DNA of 64,000 nt. Source: Gonocerus acuteangulatus. Its lineage: Eukaryota; Arthropoda; Insecta; Hemiptera; Coreidae. The DNA is taken from assembly GCA_946811695.1 (NCBI GenBank), contig OX328123.1, forward strand, positions 30,668,322 through 30,732,321, given 5' to 3'. The notes beneath the pieces were generated by a model. That model was given only the letters and a program-made list of their open reading frames with translations. It had not been told where the DNA came from and did no database searches. Shown here in pieces: positions 28,701 through 40,799 of the stretch (the stretch's first letter is position 1; each line of letters begins with the position of its first letter). The translations under genes were made by a program, and so were the position numbers.

Positions 28701-30444
28701 CCTGTCCAGTACTCACTTCCTACACACTTCCTTACACCTTCCTCCTAGGTCAAAAATATTACTATAAATGCAGCATACAGAAGTAGAAAAAATCTCAGAA
28801 ATTTTTTCTCCTATAGCAATAATAATACCTTGGACAATAATGTGTTAATAAACATTTGCTTCTACTAACTCAATGAATAAACTTGAAACAACTTTGTCAA
28901 AAAAGTTATTTCCATAATATCCTCCAAAAAAAATTAGAAACTTCTTAAATATTATGATACAACCTTTTCTTCGTCAGAAAAAGCATTCCAACAATTATTT
29001 ATACACACATACAATATCATTCTAATATATGAAAAAAAATTTAGTCCCATAAGAGCCCACGAGGGTCCAGAGGGGCAGATATAGTTTAGGTAACTGATTC
29101 TCAACCTTGTGGCACATTTAGGGAGGTAGTGTGGTGAGTGCTATGCTCCGGCCACTCATGGGCGTATATAGAAAGAATTTCGGGAGGGGCTGGGAAAATT
29201 TCGGGGGGGCTGAGACCATTTCTGGGGTATGGAATACTAAACATTTAGAGCTTGGAATAGTTTTACGCAACTAAAACGCTATTAGACGTAAAATAAAATA
29301 TTTGTTATGAACTAAGTGATCTTATTTAATTTATTTTTAAGGGTTTTGTGACAAGTTTTTACCATCAAATCAAAATTTCGGGGGGGGGGGGGGCTGCAGC
29401 CCCCTCCTAATATACGCCCATGCGGCCACTTGATTTTCCCCTTTGCTTTCTTATTTCATTTTTTTTTAAATTTATTTTGAGTGCTTCGACTGCTAGGGTC
29501 ATTCGCACCAATATATTAAACTAGCTTTAAATACATTAAACTATCAAAATTTACTGGCAAGATGCAAAACAATGTTGAGAAATTGAAAGAAATGTTAAAT
29601 ACCTTCTGCTGGTGATCAGAATATGTGCCTCAATTTTCAAATTAACATATAAATCGTCTAAGATGCAATATGAACGGCACAGAGGAAACAACCTATAAGT
29701 CAGATTTTACCCATATTTGGTAAAACGCATTTTTTTTTTTTTTTTTTTTTTGCTAAAATATTTTAAAACTACAAAATTCATAGAAGTGGTCTTAGAGTGT
29801 GGTTAAATGATAAATATGTTCCAAACTGAAAAGAAGAGTTTTTTATTTTAATTTTCGTCACGAATGTGCACAAACTTCCAAAAAATTCTTGAACCCAACA
29901 AGACAGTGGGATAATAGCCCGACGAATTACGGGAGAAATTATGATCAAAGTAATCCCGAAGACGTTCTTTTATTTTTCAAATCCTCTGTTCACTCCCGTA
30001 ACATCCGATCTTTATATTATTTCCCACCGTGCTGCATTATTCGAAAAATCTTTTGTCAACCGTACTACTCCGCTGAGGAATCCCTTACCTCTGTCTGTCA
30101 GCCATTCTACCAACCTAGAAACCTTTAAATCCCGACTCTACCACCACTTTTTATAACTGCAAGTTTTACCCAACCCCTAGTTTATATACCAGATATAGTA
30201 TTTAATTTTATACATTAAATTGTTTTTGATATTATGTAAATTCAAAATTATTCCAAAGGGTCATGTGTCCCGGAATAAGAATAAGCAATTTGCAAGGTAG
30301 GGATTGTCGGGGTTCGGTCACTGCTACTTAATAAAACTACATTTTATCATAAAAATGGTTTTATTGTGCCGACGTTTCGGCTTGAACTTCAAGCCTTCAT
30401 CAGGGCTGTAAAAAACAAGTAGGACGGATGTAGTACTGAAATAT

Positions 30445-30502
<58 letters not shown>

Positions 30503-33500
30503 GCCTACAAACATAAATACACATACATATATACATACATACATATGTGGAAAAAGACAAAAACATAAAATACTAGAACATAATATATAGAAGTGAACAT
30601 AATATATAGTGTTGTCATACCTGTCGGTGGAGACCGTCGTCACTGGCATCTGTGCGAGTACTGTGGGCGACGGTCTCCACCGACAGGTATGACAACAGTA
30701 TATTTACTGGCGGACCTAACCCCTTAGATTATTTACATAATATATAGTGTTTGGAAGAACATAATATATAGTGTTTGGATTATTAGGAAAACAGATATAA
30801 GAATAACAGATTACATATTAGATTAGATATAAGAATAACAATATGGGCTTACCGATGGGAAGATAGAGAACTATTCCTCACAAATGCGGGATCATTTCTG
30901 ACAGTTAATACAGGGAAATATAGGAAGAAAGGAGTTGGTGAGGGGGAGGGGGGTTCTGGACCACCCAATGGACAGAGAACATAGAAGATGAAAGAAAGAG
31001 CGGCAAAGTACAGTAAGGGGTCATAAAGTCATAAAATGCTGTGTTAATGGAAAGGGAGGCAGGTATAAAGGGCTATATTGCAGGCGGTATAGGGGATTAG
31101 GATGGAGTTTTTAATAAATGGAAGATGTTGGAGTAGGTAGAGGAGATGACTTCTTTGTCAATTTTGTCATTAACTGGATTATTTTCTAGGTGGATAAAAA
31201 TTGATTCGGAAAGGAGGCGTTTTTCTTCGTTGGATTCAGTGGAAAGGATGGAGTATTGGTCAAAACCAAAGTCATGTCCGTCTGTGATGGCATGTCTAGT
31301 TAAAGCTGTCTTTATGTCTTTATTCCGTACATCATTTTTGTGGTTGTTGATACGTTTTCTTACTGGGTTTTTAGTCTGTCCAATGTACGCACTATTGCAG
31401 TTGGGTGTGATGCAGGGGATTCTGTAGACTACATTGGTCCTGTCTTTTTGTGGGATAGGGTCTTTAAGAGTCGTATGTAAGTTTTTCAGTTTGTTTTGTG
31501 TCGATAGTCCTAGTTTTAGAGTGGGGAAAGTATCGCGTAGGGATTTTTGGATTTTTTCTGTGAGGTTTGGGATATATGGGAGGCCTCTGAATTGAGGGAC
31601 AATATTATCTTGGGTAGTGGGGATGGGTTTAGGGTTATTAAAAGAATTTATGAGACGGGTGATAATGTTCGTAGGAAATCCATTGGTAGTAAGAATATCG
31701 AGGAGTCGGGATTTGTTGGCAGGGTGAAATTTGGTGTCGGATAGGGAGAGGGCTCGATTTATTAGGTTGCTGGCAGTATTGAGGATTTGGTGTTTGGGGT
31801 GTGAGGAAAGGTAATGGAGAAGTCGTCCCGAGTAAGTGGGTTTGGTATACCAATCAGTGGATATAGAGCCGTCTGTATTTCTAATAAGGAGTATGTCAAG
31901 GAAAGGGAGGGAGTTGTTAGTTTCGGTCTCGATGGTGAATATTAACCGGGGGTGGTAGGAGTTAAAGGCTGTTAGAATTTCTGGAATCTTATCAGGATTA
32001 ATTATGAGGAAGAGGTCGTCAACATATTTTTTAAGGAAAATAATATCGTCGGGGAACATGGGGAGGATTTGGTCAAGGAGGTCATTAAGGGTAATATTGG
32101 AAAGGTCAGGAGCGAGGCAGTTACCCATGGCGAGGCCAGAGATCTGGTTGAAGAATTTATCTTGGAATAGGAGGTATCCGGATTTGCAGCAGAGGGATAG
32201 GGATTCAAGATAGGAAGATCGAGATAGCTTGGTGTGTGGTTCGAGGGTGGTCCAATTCTTGTCAATAATTTCGAGGGTTTTATCTATGGGAATGTTTGTG
32301 AAGAGGGACTGGGCATCTAGAGAGGCTAAAATGAAATTAGGGGGGATGAGAAAGGAGTGTAGTTGTTTTTTAAGGTCGTGTGCATTCTGTACGTCATAGG
32401 GGTTATTGTGACTTAAGGTCTGGAGGGAAGTAAGGAGAAATTTGCTTAGTTTTGAGGAGGGGGAGTTTATATTAGAAATGATGGGACGTAAGGGATTATT
32501 TTCAATTAATTTGAATAAGCAATTTTCATTTCGTTTCATTTAAACCCGGTGGGCACTCTGTTATTCCAATCATTCAGCGAGTTGAAATGCCTGATGATCG
32601 CTTTTCTGCCAGCCTTCACCACGAATTCAAAGAATCCCAAACGTCTGCGCCAGCAAGGGGCATGGGCGTATATAGGAAATCATTTCGGGGGAGGAGAATT
32701 TCGCGAGGGGCCGGGCGCATTTCGGGGGTATGGACTACTAACAATCTAGAGCTTGGAATAGATAGCCAATTAAAACACACTATTACACCCCAAACAAGAC
32801 ATTTTTCCTGATTTAAGTGATCTTTAATTTATTTTTAATGGTTTTATGACAAATATTTACAGATTAAATCAAAATTTCAGGGGGGGGGGCTGCAGCATCT
32901 TACTTTTTACTAACATTCTTTATTCTCTGGGTCATTTTATGTTTTTTGTTTGTTGTTTTATGAAATCGTAGCCAAAGAGACGTCTATCATCTACGAACAA
33001 TCACGATTCATCCTCGAACGCACCAGGAACGGCCGAAATCGCACAAAAAAGTTATTGCACTAGGTAACAAACGAACTAAAACTGATGAGGTTGTACAGAG
33101 ATCTCCCAACTGAGTAAGCATTGCTTGCAATATGTGTTTCAAAAAACTGAATTATTTCCGAGAATTAGTGGAAGTAGGTCGGAGCAGTGGGTTCGTTGAA
33201 GCGAAGACTGAAAGTTCTTCCTCTAAAGCGCTTGAAAGATATGCCCCCCCCCCCTCTTGAAATCTTATATTCACTCGATGATTGGAGGCATTCAACCAGG
33301 GGTTCACTTGATTTATGAAGCTCCTTGAAATGTTGAAATTCGTTGCAAATTCATTTTTTATAAAAAAAAAAAATAGAGTTATCCGGTTTTTTCCCTGTGC
33401 CTTTCAAAGCTACTCCCCAAACCCACAAAATATGGATTGAAAGTTAGAGGTTTGTTCAATCGCGACTCATATTACGCTTTGAATATGGTAATTAATACTG

Positions 33501-36500
33501 GGAAGGGCGAGAAGAAATTGTACATACCTTGTCACGGTCTCCTGAGTTTCATTTAAAAAAGTGGTACCTACATTTATATATATTTGTGCAAATCCGAAAT
33601 TTGAGTTTTAAATGTTTAAGCGGTAGAAGAGGAGTTGAGTGTGATGATGATGGCTTATTAAAAACTAAAATACTACCAAAGTAAAAACCTGAGTTCAATA
33701 TAAAAAAACGGATAAATAAAAACTGCAAGGTTGATTAGAATTTTCAGGAAATTCATATCATGAAGGTAGAAGATAGCCTTTATATCCACCATAATGTATA
33801 GTACCTACCGCTTAGAAGAGGAAATCTTGAAAATTAATAACATCGTTAGAGCGCGTTTACACCTGACCCTTCTCGCAGGAAATATATCTCAGGTGTCAGA
33901 TATAATAATTATGATAATTATTATATCTGACATAAATATCCTGCAATAACTATCTGATGTAAACGCACCCTAAGATTACTCATCACAGAGCTGGCCCTAG
34001 CTGATGCCTGCCCTCAACAAATTAAATGGCGGGACTGCTTTTTTGCGTACAAAACCTCTCTAACGCAATACTACCGAAAATTATTGTTAAGCGTCTGTGT
34101 CCTCAAATCGATGTCCAAATTACACAATACCCGTTTTAAATTACTTTCCAAGGAACTGTTATTTTGCATGTTTAGTCTAGAACGCTTGCGCCGGTTGTCC
34201 CTCCTCTAAATCACTGACTCGTCGTATCCAATTAATTAGTAACGCTAAGCGAAGTGTCTAATGCATTGGAATGTGTTGAGCAGGTTGAAAACAACAAAGT
34301 TCTAATCGAAATCTCTACATTACATTATAAAAGTGCGTTTACATCAGATAGTTATTGCAGGATATTTATGTCAGACAGAAACTGTGACTAATGTACACTG
34401 CAAAAAATTCAATCAATCAATATTTATTTGAACCAATACAAATAGTATTATTTACAAATGGTTAAGGGCGGAAGAAAAAAATATATACATTAACAAATTA
34501 AATACTAACAAAAAAATAAATAAATAAATTAAAAAAATAGGAATAAACTGACATTATAAAAAGAACATGAACAATTGGTAAACAGAACATGATAGGTAAA
34601 CGGAACATGAGGTAAACAGAATATGATAGGTAAACGGAACATGAGGTAAACAGAACATGAATTAGAAAATAACAAATTATTGCAAATGAAAGAAATCTTG
34701 ATAACATCTTGGCTTTAGGCGTGTTGCAATCCTTTCTCCTAGCTGAAAGTAGGTGGCTCCTTCTATTGTTGGGAGTTTTCCGTAGTGCCTTTGGGTGAGT
34801 TTTTCAATGTGCTCTGCGGAGTGGACAACCCCGAGCTCTCTGTGGATTTGTGTGTTTCTTATGAAAGGAGGTGCATTTAAAATAATTCGAAGAATTTTAT
34901 TTTGAAATGTTTGAAGTCTTCGTCTGTTTGTGTTACTGGTACTGTACCAAACTGGGCATGCGTAAGTTAGTAATGGAAGTAATAGAGTTTTGTATAGTAG
35001 AACTGCGCATTTGTGTCTGAGTGGTGTTTTCTTGTTTAAAAGTGGGTATAGTAGTCTTAGTCGTGTGTGAGCCAATTGTAGTTTTAAGTTAATGTGAAGT
35101 CTCCAGGTCAGTCTAGTGTCGAAGTGTACGCCAAGGTAGCGCACACTTTGGTCCCTAGGAGTCCAAGGAACTCGGGTCCGTCCAATCCGCAAGCAAGGAG
35201 AAGTCCTGTCGTCGAAGTGCCTCAGTGCGAATATCTTTGCTTCAGTCTTCGTTGGATTGAGACGGAGTCTCCACCTTTCGAACCACGAGGTGATGCTGTC
35301 CAATGATGACTGAAGGTCTGCGATGGTTCCTCTAACATCATCTCCTTGACTCATGACTAACGTGTCATCTGCAAACAGAGCGACCGTGGCAGTTTGAGGC
35401 TCGGGGATGTCGTGGCAATACAAGTTGAACAACAAAGGGCTCAGTACTGCTCCTTGTGGTACACCAGCAGAGACGCTTACTTTTCGGCTGACACTATTTT
35501 TCACTCGCACTTGCAATGTTCTTTCATCGAGGAATGAAGAAATGATGTTCGCAAGATAGCAGGGTGGCCAAGTTTGTTTGAGTTTATACAGAAGACCCTT
35601 GTGCCACACTGTGTCGAATGCTGACATCTAAGAAAACAGCTGTCGAATACTTTTTGTCTTCGAATCCCTTCAGTATTGATTCAGCTGCTCTCTGTATTTG
35701 GTGGACAGCTGAGTGGTGAGGTTTAAATCCAAAATGGTGTTGAGGAATGATATTGTTCACCTCTAAGTGCCGACGGAGTCTCTTCTCAATGCATTTTTCG
35801 AAAACTTTAGCCATTGTATTTAGAATGCTAATTGGCCGATAGCTACCGGGATCTTCCTTTGGTTTTCCAGGCTTGCGGAACACCACCACAATAGCATTTT
35901 TCCACATTTTCGGGAAGTAACCCGACCTCAAACATGCATTAAATATGCTTGTTATGAGTGCGATACTCTTCTGTGGAAGATTTTTTAAGGACGACGTTGG
36001 ATACCAGATCGTCTCCTGGAGATTTCCTGTTTGCCAGTTTCCCGATGATCGTATTTACTTCGTAGGGGGTAATGAAGTCTATGTTATTTTCCACTGCCGT
36101 AATTGGTGTTTGTAAGTAGGTATTTACGGTTACGTCTATGTCTCTGTTAGTTTTAGTGTCGTTCGTGAATTGTCTGTGAAAATGACTAGCCAGTAGTTGG
36201 CATTTCTCTTCATCTGTGTTTGCTGTCCCTGACTGGTCAGTAAGTGAGGATATATCAGTTTTCTGTCCTGTCAGTCTTTTGGTTTCTTTCCACAGATTTG
36301 AGTCACCAGGAGTAAGACTTTCTGCGAATTTCCTATAATTTTCATATCGGGTTGCATCTAGTTCCCACCTAATTTGCCTAGATAGTCTATTCACTATAGT
36401 TTTTAGAACGGGGTCTTTCGTCCTCTGCCATCGGTGTCATAGAGTGTTTTTTTCCTGTATCATTTGTAATATGTGTGTTGGAGTGCTGTTTGTTAGTCCT

Positions 36501-39099
36501 GTCCGTTTGTCTGTGAATTGTGTGAGTGTTGCTTTCTGTATGGATGTGTATATGTGTTGAGTGAATGAATCTATTGTTGAATTTATTTCCTCCTTATTAT
36601 TGTACGTAGCTGGAATTGAGAATGTACACATTTTTTGAGAGAACAATTCCCAATTTACCTTCCCAGTTATTAGCCGAGGGAGTGGTTCTACGTAATGTCT
36701 TTGTGTTCCCAATGTGCAAATCACAGGGGGGTGTTCTGAGTCTAAGTCTATAATTGTTTTGAGGTAAATAGGAATGTCGAGTTTGTGAATTAGAGCTATG
36801 TCAAGTATGTCAGATAAATGTCCTTGTCGAGTAGGATGGAAAGTAGGTTTGTCTGGGGATTCAATGTGTATTCCAAGATTTTCCGTTACAGTCTGAAGTC
36901 TAGTACCATCACAGTTCTGTGTCCGGCAGTTCCAATCAGTATGTTTAGAATTCAAGTCCCCTAAAAGTAAGGTAGGTTCTCCTGTAAAGATCTGTTCGAA
37001 GACGTTTTGTATTACTCTCCGTCGAGGTCTAAGGTAAGCTGAGATAATGTTCACTGTTCTGTTGTTGTTTGTTGTCAATTTAACTCCGACGGCTTCGAGA
37101 TGTAGCAGCCTGGGAAGGAGAAAGTGGGAATGTTTTAAACCCCTCTTTATACATAAAGCTACTCCTCCAAAACGTTCTTCGCTGTCCTGTCTGTATAAAA
37201 TGTATCCTCCTATTCGTAATGTGTCGTTCGGTTTGAGATGAGTCTCTGTCATGTTTTTTGAGTCCATTGGCGTTCCAGTTAAGGATTGTCAGATTTTGAG
37301 TATGTTCGTAATTAGGGTTGTTTTTGAAGAAGTCTTGTATGATATTGAGTAGGAGATTTTGTAGGTAAGGTATGATTGGTTTAATTAATGTTGTAATCAG
37401 AGAGCTTAAGTCTAGGTCTGGTTTATTGGAGTCAGTATTTTGAGTTTGTGTAGGAGAAGAAGGTTTTGGAGTAGAGCTAGGGGCAGAATGTGTTCCTAGA
37501 GGCCGACGTTCAAACCAGGCATTGGTTTTAGGTGGCTGAGGACAGTGTGTTGATTGTATTGGGGTGGGAGTGAATTGAGAGTTGATTGGGGTGTGAGTCT
37601 TTATTATGGGTGTAGGTTTTGTTAGTGGACGAAATGTTTGAACATTTGGTGGGGGTTGGTTTTTTTCAGTTCTGTTTGTGTTTGACGGTTGGGGAATTGT
37701 TCGATGTTTATAATGGCCTTTAAAAGCAGAACACCCGCGATACTTCGCACTGTGCTTTTCTCCAAAATTTGCACACTTAAGTAGGTTATCATCAGCCGTA
37801 CAAATATTTGTCAAGTGAGGTCCTGCACAACGGCTACATCGTGGATCTAGCTTGCAATAATTTTTTGTGTGACCTATCCTCAAGCATCTTCTGCATTGTA
37901 CTGCGCGATTTGATAGCTTTCGGTGCTCAACTGTAACGATAGTGTAGTAGATGCTTTGAGATTAAATATTGTTTGGCCCTTTTCATCGTTTTTTGATTCT
38001 ACTGCACATAACGGAGTAGGGGCCCTCATTCGATTATGAAGTCTTGTGACGCTCAGAACTGGATATTTCTTATTTGAGAGAAATTTGAATACTTCCGTAT
38101 CGCTGAGTGAATAGGGAACACCCCGGATTACGACTGAAAGGTTTTTTTCCTCGGGGTTTACGTAGGTGTAATATTTTTTGGAATTTAAATCATAAAACTT
38201 TGTTAAATTTCTAAAATCTCCAATACTGTTAAGTGTAATCTTGATTTTTTGACTACATTGTTTAATTTCGAAATTATTAGTAACGTTTGATTTGATATCA
38301 TTTGTAATTTTTAAGTAGTCTTCATCTGAGCAAAGAAATATTGGTGGAATTTTTAAGGGTTTGTCTGTCGTATTTTCTTTAGAAGATTCTGTTAAGAGTT
38401 GTTGTAATGGTTGGAATCTATTATGTAATGGTATTGGTGAGTTTGTTGCGTTTTGTAGTTGGTTCTGTATCTACGTCATCGGGAGACTGGCAATCCATTC
38501 TTGGAGAAGGGTTGTGTGGAGATGGTAAACAAGGCCAGTCGTTGTCATGGGCAACGGATAGTTGAGAACACTTACCTGAGCTTCTTTCTGTCTTGGTTAG
38601 GTTAGGATCTAATATAAAGTCTTTATATTCTTACACTTTTCTAGATCTTTTAATTTTCATCTTCTTCCTGAAGTTCGGGAGAACAGTGATCTGTTCTTGA
38701 TCCCTACAGTCCATATATAAAGAAATAAACACTTAAAAATCACTTTTAAATGAGGATAATTTTTCTATAAACAATCACAGTACTCTGCCAAAACAGCTGT
38801 TTTTCGCAAAGAATTCATGTCTGAGCTATATATTTCTATCACGAGCAATAAGGGTGCGTTTACATCTGACACTTCTCGCAGGTGTCGGATATAATAATTA
38901 TCATAATTATTATATCCGACACCTGAGATATATTTCATGCGAGAAGTGTCAGATATAAACGCACTCTAAAGGAGAGGAAGAATAGGTTTACTCACATTCA
39001 TGTGATGTGCTGCCATCCTCATAAAGACACGGTGTTGACCTGTTATCAGCGACCTCCTATCACTTCTATCTTCATCTCCCTTTTCCTGTTAAGACATAA

Positions 39100-39140
<41 letters not shown>

Positions 39141-40123
39141 ACAAGAGGTAGTAATATCCACAGATTCATGCCAACTAATATTATGTATGAGGTGTGAGTA
39201 ATATTATGAATTAAGAAGATTTATGTGAAGACTTTATAATGAAAATTAGAACAACTTCAGTGCCGTAGAATACTAAGTAGTAATGTCATAACATAGAAGG
39301 GACTCCTGTGGTTACTCTATTCACGACATGAGCATATATAAGGGGGGAGTGCTGGGGATTGCAGCCCCCTCCCCGAAATTTTTGTTTAATCAGTAAAAAT
39401 GAATCATAAAAACCTCAAAATAAATTAATTTATTTAATTAAATGTTAACCTCCATTTATTATTGACAACGAAAAAAAATAAATAAATAAGATTAATTAGT
39501 GTAAAAAAAATTAAATCTCGCCATTTTACACCAAAATATTTAAACTTTTCCTAGAGGCCCTCCACCTTGGGGGTATATTACATCCACCCAATCCCTCGGT
39601 GATCCGAGCCCCTCTCGAAATTATTTCCTATATACCCCCCTGATTCATGAAGCATATGAAGACAACTAAAAGTCTACCCTCTTATTCTTCAGGAGAGCTC
39701 TTAGAAATTAATTTTAAATTATACAAAAAAAAAAAATCAAATTGGTATATATTGGCCATTTTGGTAATCCACTTACATGATTAGTATTAAGCCAGACTCC
39801 AGCGGGAGTACATGGTAACGAGAGGACTTCCTAGCAAGGTAGGACTCAAAAACATTTTATAAAATATTTAATTTAGCTAGGGTAGGGGTAACATTTCTCG
39901 GAAATTGATGATGTTTTAATGCATTTGGTGGAACATTCCATAGATCTTATAGTTAGCTTCTATATAATAGAAAATTTGTTTGTTTGGATGATCAAAAAAA
40001 TTATATTTTGTTTTAGAAGTGCCCCTGAAGAGGTGCGAAAAAAATATGCACGAAACATGTCGGGCTAAATAAAGTAGTATAAAGACAAGATGTCTCTTTA
40101 ACTACCCCATGCCTCCTAACATC

Positions 40124-40172
<49 letters not shown>

Positions 40173-40720
40173 GCCCCAAATTAGAAGACTTTTTTTGATT
40201 CATAGGTCGGCTTTTCACGTCAGCCCTTCCAGAAAGCTTAAGGAGTTTGTAACATTTTTTTTTTCCATCGTTTCCTGTTTAGGCTTCTGATGATTACAAT
40301 GGTTGGTCGAAAGGCCAATAAAATATCTGGGAAGACTGGCATGTTCCTCCTAACCAAGTGAACCACTCCCATAGATAACGTAAAATAAAAATCCAACTCT
40401 AAGAAAATGCCAGCTCTTATCACGTTCCCATAACACGGAAATATTGAAATCCAGACAGTTAATATTTTGTTTTATGAAAAAATGTCATCACCAACTCCAA
40501 CATCTTCGAACTCAAAGAAAAACCAGATTTAAGAAGCCACAATGCATACAAAACGCATTATTTCTGAGCGAAACTACTGCTCGTTCTAATGTAAAGCTCC
40601 ATTACGAACTAGAAATAATACAAACACGTTTCTCATTTAATTTCCTTGTTTTATTTACATATCGCTGAACGCAAAAAAAAATAATAATAAATAAATCGTC
40701 CTAGCAAATTCTTGGGAGAA

Positions 40721-40799
<79 letters not shown>

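Larger units (their letters stand above)
30303..32541 (-). mobile_element. Penelope-like element, 5'-truncated
   Basis: Contains a 480-codon RT/GIY-YIG ORF and a 3' terminal segment with a hammerhead motif at 30406-30368. It is cut at 32541, where the ORF loses homology upstream. A (TA)n tract (30448-30497) and a hairpin insert (30609-30695) lie in the 3' part. PLEs copy themselves by target-primed reverse transcription with a GIY-YIG nuclease. It sits in dynein intron 2. Confidence 0.85.
34412..38815 (-). mobile_element. Jockey-clade LINE, copy 2 (near full length, inactive)
   Basis: 4.4 kb, flanked by GCAAAAAATTCA (34400-34411) and GCAAAGAATTCA (38816-38827), a 12-bp target duplication with one change. 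It contains Gag with zinc knuckles, an APE-type endonuclease and RT, and the same (TTGA)n 3' end as copy 1. Disabling changes include a frame break in Gag, an apparent internal deletion in the endonuclease, and a 5-bp deletion in RT relative to copy 1. It lies between dynein exons 2 and 3. Confidence 0.9.

Noticed and set aside
35094..35306. Plus-strand ORFs of 70 codons opposite the jockey RT (also 19788-20000)
   Set aside because: Identical antisense shadows in both LINE copies.
39098..39136. Regular repeat considered as a CRISPR array
   Set aside because: Simple (AAT)n microsatellite in a eukaryotic intron; no spacers. No CRISPR arrays are present.
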